NCBI GenBank assembly: GCA_023433345.1
Contig: JAEZDA010000040.1
Span: 1-13,049 of the forward strand
Length of the DNA stretch: 13,049 nt
From: Bacteroidota bacterium
GTDB taxonomy: Bacteria; Bacteroidota; Bacteroidia; Chitinophagales; Chitinophagaceae
Direction of reading: 5' to 3'
This document shows, in pieces, positions 1 to 7,701 of this stretch (the first letter of the stretch is position 1; every line of letters starts with the position of its first letter). A model generated the notes under the pieces. That model made no database searches, was not told the DNA's origin, and saw nothing but the letters and a program-made list of their open reading frames with translations. The translations under genes were made by a program, and so were the position numbers.

Positions 1-696
1 CATGGGAACTGAACCGGCGTGACCTGCCATTCCTTTAAAGGTAACGGTAAGCCATAATGGTCCGGATATTCCCGTCACAATTCCCACCGGCTTTTTCGCA
101 ACATCCAACACCGGTCCCTGCTCAATATGCAACTCTAAAAAACAATGTATGCTTCCGGTTTTATATTCCGACTCTTTGAATTTATCAATATCACATCCGA
201 AATCTTTTAAAGCTGTTTCCCGCGTTATGCCATTGGCGTCTTTTCTCTGCAGTTCGCCTTCTTCCAATTTTCCTAAAATTCCTCGTGATCCGAATAGGCC
301 TTTAATAAACCGCCAGCCTTCCTCGTCAGCAAATGAGATCACGTGAATGGAACGCCGGGGTTTTAAATTCATCTCTTTTAAACATGTAACAACTTCGATC
401 GCGGAAAGTACGCCGGCAACGCCGTCAAATCTCCCCCCATAAGGCTGACTATCGAGGTGAGAGCCCATCATCAACACCGGCAGAGACGGATCTTCTCCTT
501 CCAGGACACCGACCAGGTTTCCGAAATTGTCGATGTGCGTTTTCATTCCTGCTTCCTGCATCCATGAGGCCGCAAGATGAAAGGCTTCTTTCTCTTCAGG
601 TGAATGTGCGGGCCTGCACGTGCCTGTTTCGCCCAGTTTACCAATGACCGCCATTTCTTCAAAATGCAGCGCTAATCTTTTGCTGTTTATTCTCAC
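1..696 (-). CDS. M20-family Zn-dependent N-carbamoyl-amino-acid hydrolase / beta-ureidopropionase-like (3' end outside window)
   Basis: The first 232 codons are present and the gene runs off the left edge. The protein resembles the AmaB/HydC, allantoate amidohydrolase and yeast-type beta-alanine synthase group, which hydrolyse N-carbamoyl amides to free amine, CO2 and ammonia. Expected metal ligands are visible: GSHLDS (H80, with D82), GGRFDG (D91), FADEEG (E125/E126) and ELHIEQGP (H190). MAGHAG (H226) opens the lid/dimerisation domain. I chose GTG at 694-696, 27 bp after the preA stop, because the next in-frame upstream codon that ends the frame is the preA stop itself and the sequence from here (VRINSKRL...) aligns with the family N-terminus. 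The next in-frame ATG, at codon 15, would cut into the first helix. Context suggests N-carbamoyl-beta-alanine or a hydantoin-derived carbamoyl amino acid as substrate; allantoate is an alternative. Family assignment is firm, substrate is not. Confidence 0.88.
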   Translation of the reverse strand, partial: MRINSKRLALHFEEMAVIGKLGETGTCRPAHSPEEKEAFHLAASWMQEAGMKTHIDNFGNLVGVLEGEDPSLPVLMMGSHLDSQPYGGRFDGVAGVLSAIEVVTCLKEMNLKPRRSIHVISFADEEGWRFIKGLFGSRGILGKLEEGELQRKDANGITRETALKDFGCDIDKFKESEYKTGSIHCFLELHIEQGPVLDVAKKPVGIVTGISGPLWLTVTFKGMAGHAGSVPM

Positions 697-723
697 AACT
701 CTTAATTGTATATATTGAAATGT

Positions 724-1992
724 CTAGTGATCGTTAAGTGGAAGTCCTTGCTTTTGAAACTCGACCCAGTTAAGATATTCAGGAGCTTTTCGCGATACTT
801 CCATGGTAATGCAATCTTCCACGGGGCAAATTAGCTGGCAAAGATTACAACCTACGCACTCTTCTTCCTTGATGGTGTACTTATTATAAGGTTTCCCGTA
901 TTCAAGGTTGATAGACTGATGTGAAGTGTCTTCACAAGCGATGTAGCATAATCCGCAATGAATGCATTTGTCCTGATTAATATGAGCGATATGATGGTAG
1001 TTGATATCGAGGTCTTCCCAATGCACGATGGTGTCAACAGACTTTCCAATGAAGTCTTCAAGGGTTTTGAAGCCCTTCTCATCCATCCAGTTGCTCATGC
1101 CTTCACACATGTCTTCTACAATTCTGAATCCATGCGTCATTGCGGCAGTACATACCTGTACATTGGAAGCACCTAATAACATAAACTCCACCGCATCCTT
1201 CCAGGTAGTAACACCGCCTATTCCCGAAATGGGAACTCTTCGCGTTACCTCATTTTGCGAGATAGTGGAAAGAAATTTTAGTGCAATAGGTTTTACTGCA
1301 GGGCCGCAATACCCGCCATACACCGATTTGCCGGCTACGTAAGGATTGGGCACGAGAGTATCAAGATCTACACCGGTAACAGACTGTATCGTATTAATTA
1401 AACTTAATGCATTCGTACCTGCTTCCACCACTGCCTTGCCTGTGGGAACAACGGAGTGAACATTCGGAGTCAGTTTTGTAATAACAGGAATTGTTGCAGC
1501 TTCCATCACCCATTCCACAACCATGGCCGCAATTTCGGGATCCTGGCCAACGGCCGCACCCATCCCTCTTTCGGTCATGCCATGAGGGCAACCGAAATTC
1601 AGCTCGAATCCGTGCGCACCTGTGTCCTCAACTTTTTTTATCAGTTCATGCCAGCTCTTCTTGTCGTTATCTGCCATCAGGGAAACGATCATAGCCCGGT
1701 CTGGAAAAAGGCGGATACATTCACGGATCTCTTTAAGGTTCAGATCGAGAGGCCGGTCACTGATCAGTTCAATGTTATTGAAGCCCATTACGCGTTTACC
1801 TCCATAGTTCACCGCAGAATAACGCGATGAAACGTTCTTCACCTGTGAGCCAAGTGTTTTCCAAACAACACCACCCCAGCCCGCTTCGAATGCACGGAGT
1901 ACGTTTATCTGTTTATCGGTTGGCGGTGCACTTGCCAGCCAAAATGGGTTTGGAGATTTTATGCCGAGAAAATTCGAGCGTATGTCAGACAT
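724..1992 (-). CDS. preA: NAD-dependent dihydropyrimidine dehydrogenase, catalytic subunit PreA
   Basis: This is the FMN-containing subunit that reduces uracil or thymine to the 5,6-dihydropyrimidine with electrons from PreT; it is cytoplasmic. Residues 1-310 form a dihydroorotate-dehydrogenase-like barrel. LNFGCPHGM places N132 and C135, matching the Asn and catalytic Cys of mammalian dihydropyrimidine dehydrogenase; N109 and N200-T201 (SLINT) match other pyrimidine-binding residues, and K45 lies in the flavin region. The C-terminus is a two-cluster ferredoxin domain: C343, C346, C349, C353 and C379, C382, C385, C389. The length of 422 aa is close to the family norm of about 410-420. The ATG start gives MSDIRSNFLG, the usual beginning just before the barrel. 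It is separated from preT by a four-helix-bundle gene, whereas preT and preA usually sit together. Confidence 0.96.
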   Translation of the reverse strand: MSDIRSNFLGIKSPNPFWLASAPPTDKQINVLRAFEAGWGGVVWKTLGSQVKNVSSRYSAVNYGGKRVMGFNNIELISDRPLDLNLKEIRECIRLFPDRAMIVSLMADNDKKSWHELIKKVEDTGAHGFELNFGCPHGMTERGMGAAVGQDPEIAAMVVEWVMEAATIPVITKLTPNVHSVVPTGKAVVEAGTNALSLINTIQSVTGVDLDTLVPNPYVAGKSVYGGYCGPAVKPIALKFLSTISQNEVTRRVPISGIGGVTTWKDAVEFMLLGASNVQVCTAAMTHGFRIVEDMCEGMSNWMDEKGFKTLEDFIGKSVDTIVHWEDLDINYHHIAHINQDKCIHCGLCYIACEDTSHQSINLEYGKPYNKYTIKEEECVGCNLCQLICPVEDCITMEVSRKAPEYLNWVEFQKQGLPLNDH

Positions 1993-1996
1993 ACAA

Positions 1997-2030
1997 TTTT
2001 AAATTTTAGATTATAGATTTTAAATTGAAA
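1997..2030. repeat. 7-bp-period AT-rich tandem repeat between preA and the four-helix-bundle gene
   Basis: Four consecutive heptamers can be read on the plus strand: TTTTAAA, TTTTAGA, TTATAGA, TTTTAAA, followed by a partial TTGAAA. The tract lies only a few bases upstream of the preA ATG and fills most of the spacer. Such a short AT-rich tract would be weak alone; it is listed because other spacers in this window show the same period. Confidence 0.6.
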
Positions 2031-2040
2031 CCCCACTCAA

Positions 2041-2397
2041 TCAAGGTCTCGAAAGCTGGGTTGTCTTTATTATTTTGGTCAATACATTTTCAATAGCCTC
2101 AACGTCATTTAAATAGTCCGAGTAATCGAAGGCTATAATTTGTGAACGATCGAGAAGTCGGAGCCAATACTTAGTCTCTCTTGCTTCTTTTAGAGCGATG
2201 GAAAGTTTACTTACAAATTCTTTTCTCGAAATCGCCCCGATCGCCTCTTCCACATTTGCACCTACGCCTGTTCCGCTTATCAGGATTTGTTTGGAAATAA
2301 CAAATTCTTTTTCGTCAACTAATTTTCTATATAACTCAATTATTCTCAAGCTGAAGGCAAAGGACATATTTTGAATCAGGTTTTCCTTCACGTTCAT
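2041..2397 (-). CDS. Four-helix-bundle protein (S23 / 23S rRNA intervening-sequence family)
   Basis: A 118-aa, all-helical protein with the hallmarks of the S23-like four-helix-bundle family: the glycine-containing turn SGTGVGANVEEA (41-52), then SRKEFVSKLSIALKEARETKYWLRLL, in which the E-A-x-E-T-x-Y-W-L pattern is diagnostic. Family members were first noted in intervening sequences of bacterial 23S rRNA genes, and structural relatives include the Avd accessory protein of diversity-generating retroelements. The molecular role of free-standing members is not established. It has no obvious part in pyrimidine catabolism, yet it sits between preA and preT on the same strand, with 7-bp repeat tracts on both sides, as if inserted into the operon. 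The ATG start fits family length. Family is well supported; function is unknown. Confidence 0.88.
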   Translation of the reverse strand: MNVKENLIQNMSFAFSLRIIELYRKLVDEKEFVISKQILISGTGVGANVEEAIGAISRKEFVSKLSIALKEARETKYWLRLLDRSQIIAFDYSDYLNDVEAIENVLTKIIKTTQLSRP

Positions 2398-2425
2398 TTA
2401 AAATTTATAATTTATAATTTACGAT
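2398..2425. repeat. 7-bp-period AT-rich tandem repeat between the four-helix-bundle gene and preT
   Basis: Heptamers AATTTAT, AATTTAT, AATTTAC can be read from 2402 to 2422, with a related partial unit on each side. The tract fills the whole space between the ATG of the four-helix-bundle gene and the stop of preT. Together with the tract at 1997-2030 it brackets the inserted gene. Confidence 0.65.
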
Positions 2426-2453
2426 TCTAAGCTTGCTGCAGGAAGCTTAGAAT
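2424..2453 (-). other. Perfect 11-bp inverted repeat (hairpin) across the preT stop codon
   Basis: The arms at 2424-2434 (ATTCTAAGCTT) and 2443-2453 (AAGCTTAGAAT) are exact reverse complements separated by an 8-base loop. The structure covers the last codons and stop of preT. In the mRNA it would form an 11-bp stem. It is not followed by a clean U-run, so it is not a classical intrinsic terminator; a 3'-end stabiliser or partial attenuator between preT and the downstream genes is possible. The inverted repeat is seen directly; its role is inference. Confidence 0.6.
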
Positions 2454-3779
2454 TTCCGTGGCTCCATCCTTCCCTGCCTGCACTGCATCAACAACTTCTT
2501 TACCGCCGTTAACGCAATCTCCGCCGGCAAATATGCCTTTAACATTTGTATTCGAGTTTTCCCTCACGGCTATCTTGCCATTCTTGTTTTCAATGTTATT
2601 TTCTTCAACGAGTTCAAAAAATGGTTGCTGCCCTGTGGCTTTTATCACCATGTCTACATCGAGGATGAATTCTTCCCCGGTAGGTTCAGGAGACCGTCTT
2701 CCGCTTCCGTCTGGTTCTCCAAGTTTCATCACCTCGCATTTAATTGCAGCCACTTTGTTCCCAACACCGAGAATTTCTTTCGGGGCCGAGAGCCACAGAA
2801 TGCGGCATCCATCTAAAAGTGCGAGGTCCATTTCAAGCTGTGTGCACGGCATTTCATCCTGAGTTCGTCTATACAAGATCGTTACTTCGTGAGCACCCAA
2901 GCGTTTTGCCTGCGTTGCTGCATCAATCGCCGTCATACCCAGGCCAATCACAGCAACACGGTCGCCAACAGGAACTTTTTTAAAGTCTTTTGTTCTTATA
3001 TCATAGATGAAGGAGATCGCATCCTGCACGCCCTCGAGCTCTTCGCCAGGTACACCCAGTTTTCTTGTAAGGCCGACCCCGAAAGCAAGATATACTGCAT
3101 CATACTTCTCCTGCAATTCCTGCAGTTTGATATTCTTTCCGAGTTCCTTGCCGTATTTAATTTCGATGCCACCGATGGCAGTGATATAATCCACTTCACT
3201 TTTACAGAATTCGGGAGTTACTTTATATGCTGCTATACCATAGGTCATCAAACCACCGCCTTCTTTCTCTTTCTCATAAATCGTTACGTCTATGCCTTCC
3301 CGTGAAAGAACATGCGCGCAGCTTAATCCTGCAGGCCCGGCGCCGATTATAGCAACCTTTTTTCTGCCCTCTTTAGCAATCTCTTTCCTTTCAAACAGTT
3401 TCCACTTTTCTTCCATAGCCATTTCCGTACTGTACCGTTGAAGTTTTGCAATAGGTATAGGAGGTTCATCAAGTAGGTTATAAACGCAGCTTCCTTCGCA
3501 CAATTTCTCAACGGGGCACACTCTTCCGCAACCAGCGCCCATTATATTCGATTCGAAAATAGTTCGCGCACTTCCCTTGATATTTTCGGTGGAAATTTGT
3601 TTGATGAATTTCGGTATGTTAATACTGGTAGGGCAAGCCTTTATACAAGGAGCATCATAGCAAAAAAGACATCTGTTCGCTTCTACAAGAGCTGCGCTAT
3701 AATTTTCAAACGGCGGATGCACATCACTGAAATTAATTTCATAATCCGCGGCTGACAGCCTGTTGTTTTGAATTGACAC
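2427..3779 (-). CDS. preT: NAD-dependent dihydropyrimidine dehydrogenase, FAD/NAD(P)H subunit PreT
   Basis: PreT oxidises NAD(P)H through FAD and passes electrons over iron-sulfur clusters to PreA. It matches the N-terminal half of eukaryotic dihydropyrimidine dehydrogenase and the glutamate synthase small subunit. The N-terminal cluster domain has C37, C40, C45, C49 (CLFCYDAPCIKAC) and C84, C88, C94, C98. The FAD Rossmann motif is GAGPAG at 146-151, the second nucleotide fold is VAVIGLGMTA (275-284), and the C-terminal FAD motif is AGGDC (418-422). The length of 450 aa is somewhat above the roughly 410 aa of the E. coli protein. The start is GTG at 3777-3779 (reading GTG TCA ATT); no in-frame ATG lies upstream. 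It is co-directional with and upstream of preA. Confidence 0.95.
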   Translation of the reverse strand: MSIQNNRLSAADYEINFSDVHPPFENYSAALVEANRCLFCYDAPCIKACPTSINIPKFIKQISTENIKGSARTIFESNIMGAGCGRVCPVEKLCEGSCVYNLLDEPPIPIAKLQRYSTEMAMEEKWKLFERKEIAKEGRKKVAIIGAGPAGLSCAHVLSREGIDVTIYEKEKEGGGLMTYGIAAYKVTPEFCKSEVDYITAIGGIEIKYGKELGKNIKLQELQEKYDAVYLAFGVGLTRKLGVPGEELEGVQDAISFIYDIRTKDFKKVPVGDRVAVIGLGMTAIDAATQAKRLGAHEVTILYRRTQDEMPCTQLEMDLALLDGCRILWLSAPKEILGVGNKVAAIKCEVMKLGEPDGSGRRSPEPTGEEFILDVDMVIKATGQQPFFELVEENNIENKNGKIAVRENSNTNVKGIFAGGDCVNGGKEVVDAVQAGKDGATEILSFLQQA

Positions 3780-3822
3780 GCTTAGTTAAGTTTTGGTAAT
3801 TAATTCAGTTTAGGTTGTTCGC

Positions 3823-4689
3823 TTACAATTTGCATAGGTCGCCATATGTTTCGGGACGGCGATCCCTGAAAAACTGCCAGGTGTTCCTGACCTCTTCGAT
3901 CATGTCAAGATTTAGATCAGAAATAATAAGTTCATCTTTATCCTCACTGCCGATTGTAATGATCTGACCGCGTGGATCAACAAAATAAGAAGAACCATAA
4001 AATTTTCCAAGGTTCCATGGCTTCTCCTCTCCAACCCTGTTGATACAGCCCATAAAATAACCGTTGGCAACTGCGTGCGCAGGCTGCTCAAGCTTCCATA
4101 AATATTGTGATAAGCCGGAAACAGTTGCTGAAGGATTGTAGACTATTTCGGCACCATTCAACCCGAGGCAACGTGCGCCATCAGGGAAATGCCTGTCGTA
4201 ACAAATGTAAACGCCAACTTTTGCATACTTCGTTTGAAAAACAGGATATCCGAGGTTGCCAGGTTTGAAGAAAAATTTCTCCCAAAATCCGCTTGTATGT
4301 GGAATATGATTTTTCCGGTATTTGCCGAGATACGTTCCATCTGCATCGATCACTGCGGCCGTATTGTACAAAACGCCCGGTTGTTCGCGTTCATACAAAG
4401 GAGCGATGATAACCATGTTATACTTCTTCGCATATTCTGCAAGTCGGTCGGTAGTTGCACCGGGAATTGTTTCAGCAGATTCATACCATGCTTTATCCTG
4501 CCCGGGGCAGAAATATGGCGTATTGAAAATTTCCTGGAAACATAAAATTTGCACACCTTTTTTTCCGGCCTCTTCAATAAAAGGAACATGCTTCAAGAAC
4601 ATCGCTTCCTTTATTTCTTCCATCGTTCCTTCCCCTTCTGTTTTAGGAAGTGAGAGTTGAATGAGGCCTGATTTGATTATACGAGACAA
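3823..4689 (-). CDS. Nitrilase-superfamily beta-ureidopropionase (N-carbamoyl-beta-alanine amidohydrolase)
   Basis: Predicted to hydrolyse N-carbamoyl-beta-alanine (or the beta-aminoisobutyrate analogue) to the beta-amino acid, CO2 and ammonia, the third step of reductive pyrimidine breakdown. Numbered from the chosen start, the nitrilase triad is E53 (CFQEIFNTP), K126 (KYRKNHIPH) and C163 (VYICYDRHFPDG), with E137 (FWEKFF) as the auxiliary acid. I chose TTG at 4687-4689 (288 aa, beginning SRIIKSGLIQLSLPKTEGEG) because this is how I recall the family starting. An upstream in-frame ATG at 4759-4761 would add 24 residues, but most of these are encoded by the 7-bp repeat at 4691-4730 and look unlike a conserved N-terminus. 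It lies between dihydropyrimidinase and preT in the operon. Reaction assignment rests on context plus family. Confidence 0.92.
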   Translation of the reverse strand: MSRIIKSGLIQLSLPKTEGEGTMEEIKEAMFLKHVPFIEEAGKKGVQILCFQEIFNTPYFCPGQDKAWYESAETIPGATTDRLAEYAKKYNMVIIAPLYEREQPGVLYNTAAVIDADGTYLGKYRKNHIPHTSGFWEKFFFKPGNLGYPVFQTKYAKVGVYICYDRHFPDGARCLGLNGAEIVYNPSATVSGLSQYLWKLEQPAHAVANGYFMGCINRVGEEKPWNLGKFYGSSYFVDPRGQIITIGSEDKDELIISDLNLDMIEEVRNTWQFFRDRRPETYGDLCKL

Positions 4690-4690
4690 A

Positions 4691-4730
4691 TTTGAAATTT
4701 TGAATGATGAATGTTGAATGCTGAATTTAG
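4691..4730. repeat. 7-bp-period tandem repeat against the start of the nitrilase gene
   Basis: On the plus strand the units TGAATGA, TGAATGT, TGAATGC, TGAATTT recur every 7 bases, preceded by related TTTGAAA-type units. On the coding strand they read as CATTCAA/CATTCAT-type words. The tract starts one base upstream of the proposed TTG start codon and stays in frame with the gene, so an ATG further upstream can be read through it. Confidence 0.75.
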
Positions 4731-4766
4731 GTCGAATTGATAGCCTCGCCCTGCACGGCATTTATT

Positions 4767-4797
4767 AATTCTTAATTTTTAATTCTTAACTTTTAAT
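4767..4797. repeat. 7-bp-period tandem repeat after dihydropyrimidinase
   Basis: Units AATTCTT, AATTTTT, AATTCTT, AACTTTT and a partial AATTT occur with the AA pair at 4767, 4774, 4781, 4788 and 4795, an exact 7-base register. The tract runs into the dihydropyrimidinase stop codon at 4798-4800. Confidence 0.75.
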
Positions 4798-6180
4798 TTA
4801 AATAACTCCCGACACTTTATTCCTTTTAATAAACTTCCCATAACCTTTCTCAAGAATACATTTATTGTTTTCAATTGCCACTTTGCCGCGCAACAGCACC
4901 GATTTTATTTTTCCTGTCAGCTCCCATCCTTCATATCCGCTGTAGTCAACATTCATATGATGAGTTTTAGAGGAAATGGTATGCTTTTCTTTTGGATCCA
5001 TCAGTATTATATCGGCATCACTTCCTACAGCGATCGTTCCTTTTTGAGGAAACATACCGAATATTTTCGCAGGATTAGTACATGCTACTTCTACATATTT
5101 GTTTGCAGTGATGCGGCCCTTATTTACGCCTTCGCTGAAAAGTAATTCCATCCTGTTTTCAATTGCAGGATGCCCGTTTGGTATTTTAGAAAAATCATCT
5201 TTGCCCATCAGCTTTTGTTCCCACATAAACGGACAATGATCTGTTGCAACAACATTCACAAGGCCCTGGTTTATTCCCGCCCATAATGTTTCCTGGTCCT
5301 TCTTCTGACGCAATGGCGGGCTCATCACCCATTTAGCCCCTTCAAAATCTTTTTCATACAATGATGCATCAAGTATTAAATATTGAATGCAGGTTTCAAC
5401 AAAAAGCTTCTGGTTGCGCCTCGTTGCATTTCTCACTGTATTTAATGCACCTTCACAAGTGAGGTGAACAATGTATCCGGGACACCCGGTATAGTCGGCC
5501 ATATCTGCAAAACGGCCGCTGGCTTCGGCTTCCGTTACTTCCGGCTGGCTCAGGTAATGATACAAGGGCGACAATTTACCTTCAGTTCGATGTTTCAATA
5601 TTAGATAGTCGATCACATCGCCGTTAGTGGCATGCACATTTATCAACCCGCCATGTTCCTTCACTTCCTGCATCAGCCCGATCATCTGCCTGTCGTCTAT
5701 CATCAGCGCGCCTTTGTATGCCATAAAGGTTTTAAAAGAAGTAATGCCTTCATCTTCAATAAAACTTTTGATCTCTTTTCTGGTTTCTTCATTAAAGTCT
5801 GTTACGGCCATATGAAAACTATAATCACCAAAACAATTATTATCTGATCTGGATCTCCATTCTTTCAATGCATCATGAAGAGAGTTGCCCTGTTTTTGCA
5901 GGATGAAATCGATCACCATCGTGGTTCCGCCAAACAATGCCGCGCGTGTTCCGGTTTCATAACTGTCGCTGCTGGAGGTTCCCATGAATGGCATGTCCAA
6001 ATGAACATGCGGATCAATACCACCCGGCATCACTAACATGCCGGATGCATCGATTTGCTCGTCCGCGTCAATGGCCAGATTCTTCCCGATGGCACGAATC
6101 GTTTCACCTTCTATATAAATGTCAGCCTCATAATCATCTACAGCAGTTACAATCCTTCCATTTTTTATTAATACAGACAT
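4798..6180 (-). CDS. Dihydropyrimidinase (D-hydantoinase family)
   Basis: Cyclic amidohydrolase that opens dihydrouracil or dihydrothymine (and often hydantoins) to the N-carbamoyl-beta-amino acid. The binuclear metal site is complete: GGIDPHVHLDMPF (H58, H60), the carboxylated lysine in FKTFMAYKG (K150, with Y155 as substrate tyrosine), H183 in INVHATNGD, H239 in YIVHLTCEGA and D314 in VATDHCPF. The length of 460 aa matches bacterial enzymes. The ATG start gives MSVLIKNGRIVTAVDDYEAD, the standard N-terminal strand of this family. It lies between the transporter and the beta-ureidopropionase, in pathway order. Family often labelled hydA or pydB; I leave the symbol blank because naming varies. 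Confidence 0.96.
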   Translation of the reverse strand: MSVLIKNGRIVTAVDDYEADIYIEGETIRAIGKNLAIDADEQIDASGMLVMPGGIDPHVHLDMPFMGTSSSDSYETGTRAALFGGTTMVIDFILQKQGNSLHDALKEWRSRSDNNCFGDYSFHMAVTDFNEETRKEIKSFIEDEGITSFKTFMAYKGALMIDDRQMIGLMQEVKEHGGLINVHATNGDVIDYLILKHRTEGKLSPLYHYLSQPEVTEAEASGRFADMADYTGCPGYIVHLTCEGALNTVRNATRRNQKLFVETCIQYLILDASLYEKDFEGAKWVMSPPLRQKKDQETLWAGINQGLVNVVATDHCPFMWEQKLMGKDDFSKIPNGHPAIENRMELLFSEGVNKGRITANKYVEVACTNPAKIFGMFPQKGTIAVGSDADIILMDPKEKHTISSKTHHMNVDYSGYEGWELTGKIKSVLLRGKVAIENNKCILEKGYGKFIKRNKVSGVI

Positions 6181-6192
6181 CTTGGAAATTAT

Positions 6193-6217
6193 GACTTTTA
6201 AATTTTTTATATTTTAA
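6193..6217. repeat. Possible weak 7-bp-period AT tract between the NCS1 transporter and dihydropyrimidinase
   Basis: The spacer is almost entirely A and T, and words such as TTTTAAA, TTTTTTAT and ATTTTAA recur at 7-8 bases. The register is imperfect and base composition alone could explain it. Listed for consistency with the other spacers. Confidence 0.3.
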
Positions 6218-6222
6218 CTACC

Positions 6223-7701
6223 TCACCGGCCATCTCCAGCTACCGCAACTACTTTTTGCGAAACCGACCGGCTTAACAATAAAAAGCAGATGCCACTTAT
6301 AAAGAAACCGACGAACCAGGCGTAGTGATAGAGCCCTGTGATCCATGCAGGGAAAGTTTCTTCGCTAACCGCCTTCACTTGCAGGAAAAAGCCGGGAAGA
6401 TTAGGCAGTATTCCGAGTATCAATGCAAGAACTGCCCTTTGGTTGAAACCCTTATTGAATGAATAAATGCCACGCAACCGGTACAATTGTTCAACATCGA
6501 GTATCTTTTTCCTGATGAAAAAATAATCAACTATCATTATTCCACCAACCGGACCTAGCAGGCTGGAGTACGCGATAAGCCATGTGAATATATATCCGTT
6601 AGGGTCTGCTATCAACTTCCATGGGCAAATCAATATTCCCAAAATGCCGGTGATATATCCGCCGAGCCTGAAGTTAATTTTTCGCGGGGCAAGGTTTGAG
6701 AAATCGTTTGCAGGGCTAACAATATTCGCAGCAATATTTGTAGCGAGCGTGGAAATTGCAACGGCAATCATCGCTATTGTTATTAGCATTTTGTTTTCAA
6801 ACTTCCCGGCCAGTACCAAAGGATCCCAGATCGTTTCTCCGTAAATGATCATTGTTGCAGAAGTAACAACAACTCCGATAAAGGCAAATAAGGTCATTGA
6901 AGGAGGAAGGCCGATTATTTGCCCGCGTACCTGCGCTTTCTGGCTTTTCGCGTAACGTGTGAAATCGGGAATATTCAATGAAAGTGTTGCCCAAAAACCC
7001 ACCATGCCGGTAAGTGCGGGGAAAAAGAAATTCCAAAATTCCGCACTTGACGAAAACCTGGATTGCTGTGAAAGAATTGGACCAAGTCCGTCGGCCGCAC
7101 TGATCGCCCAAAATAACAACGCCAAGGCTGCAGCCGGTAAAAAGTAGGCTTTAAACACGAGCAGCTTCTTAATGCTGTCCACACCAAAATATACGACGAT
7201 CATGTTGAGTAACCAAAATACCAGGAAGCAAATTGCGGGTGCTGTTTCCAACTGCCATGAAGCAGGAAAAACGGCCGGGAGTTCTTTGAAAGCGGGCCAC
7301 CATGATGCCACCATCAGGTAAAGTGCATAGCCGCCGATCCATGCCTGAATTCCAAACCATCCGCATGCAACTATTGCCCGGAGCAGCGCCGGAATGTTAG
7401 CGCCCATAGTTCCGAAACTTGCTCTCGCAAAAACAGGAAAGGGAATACCATATTTGGCGCCGGCGTGCCCGTTAAGTATCATCGGGATTAATACGACAGT
7501 GTTGCCAAGAAAAATGGTAAGAATGGCCTGCCACCAGTTCATGCCTCCCTGTATGAGTGAGCTTGCAAGCATGTAGGTTGGAATGCAAAGACTCATGCTG
7601 ATCCACAACGCAGCATAATTCCACGTTCCCCAAGATCGCCTGCCGGGAGCAATTGGCGCGAGGTCTTCGTTGATCAGGCTTTTATCTCCGGAAGCTGACA
7701 A
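6223..7701 (-). CDS. NCS1-family nucleobase/hydantoin:cation symporter
   Basis: Integral membrane transporter with about 12 hydrophobic segments, expected to import uracil, thymine, hydantoin or allantoin with Na+ or H+. NCS1 signatures are clear: NEDLAPIAPGRRSWGTWNYAALWISM near the N-terminus, then PTYMLASSLIQGGMNWWQA, and CGWFGIQAWIGG (W115, Q119), which matches the substrate-stacking Trp and Gln of Mhp1; TNIAANIVSPANDFSNLAP follows in the core. The length of 492 aa is normal. No in-frame ATG exists upstream of residue 36, so the likely start is TTG at 7699-7701 (TTG TCA GCT), directly beside an AT-rich repeat-like stretch. Its position before dihydropyrimidinase supports uptake of the pathway substrate; the exact base cannot be told from sequence. 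Confidence 0.93.
   Translation of the reverse strand: MSASGDKSLINEDLAPIAPGRRSWGTWNYAALWISMSLCIPTYMLASSLIQGGMNWWQAILTIFLGNTVVLIPMILNGHAGAKYGIPFPVFARASFGTMGANIPALLRAIVACGWFGIQAWIGGYALYLMVASWWPAFKELPAVFPASWQLETAPAICFLVFWLLNMIVVYFGVDSIKKLLVFKAYFLPAAALALLFWAISAADGLGPILSQQSRFSSSAEFWNFFFPALTGMVGFWATLSLNIPDFTRYAKSQKAQVRGQIIGLPPSMTLFAFIGVVVTSATMIIYGETIWDPLVLAGKFENKMLITIAMIAVAISTLATNIAANIVSPANDFSNLAPRKINFRLGGYITGILGILICPWKLIADPNGYIFTWLIAYSSLLGPVGGIMIVDYFFIRKKILDVEQLYRLRGIYSFNKGFNQRAVLALILGILPNLPGFFLQVKAVSEETFPAWITGLYHYAWFVGFFISGICFLLLSRSVSQKVVAVAGDGR

Noticed and set aside
149..346. Plus-strand open frame of 65 codons at the left edge
   Set aside because: It lies opposite the M20 hydrolase, whose reading frame is intact with metal-binding motifs through the whole interval.
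2456..2862. Plus-strand frame of 134 codons opposite preT
   Set aside because: It is a shadow of the conserved NAD-binding half of PreT and has no domain features of its own.
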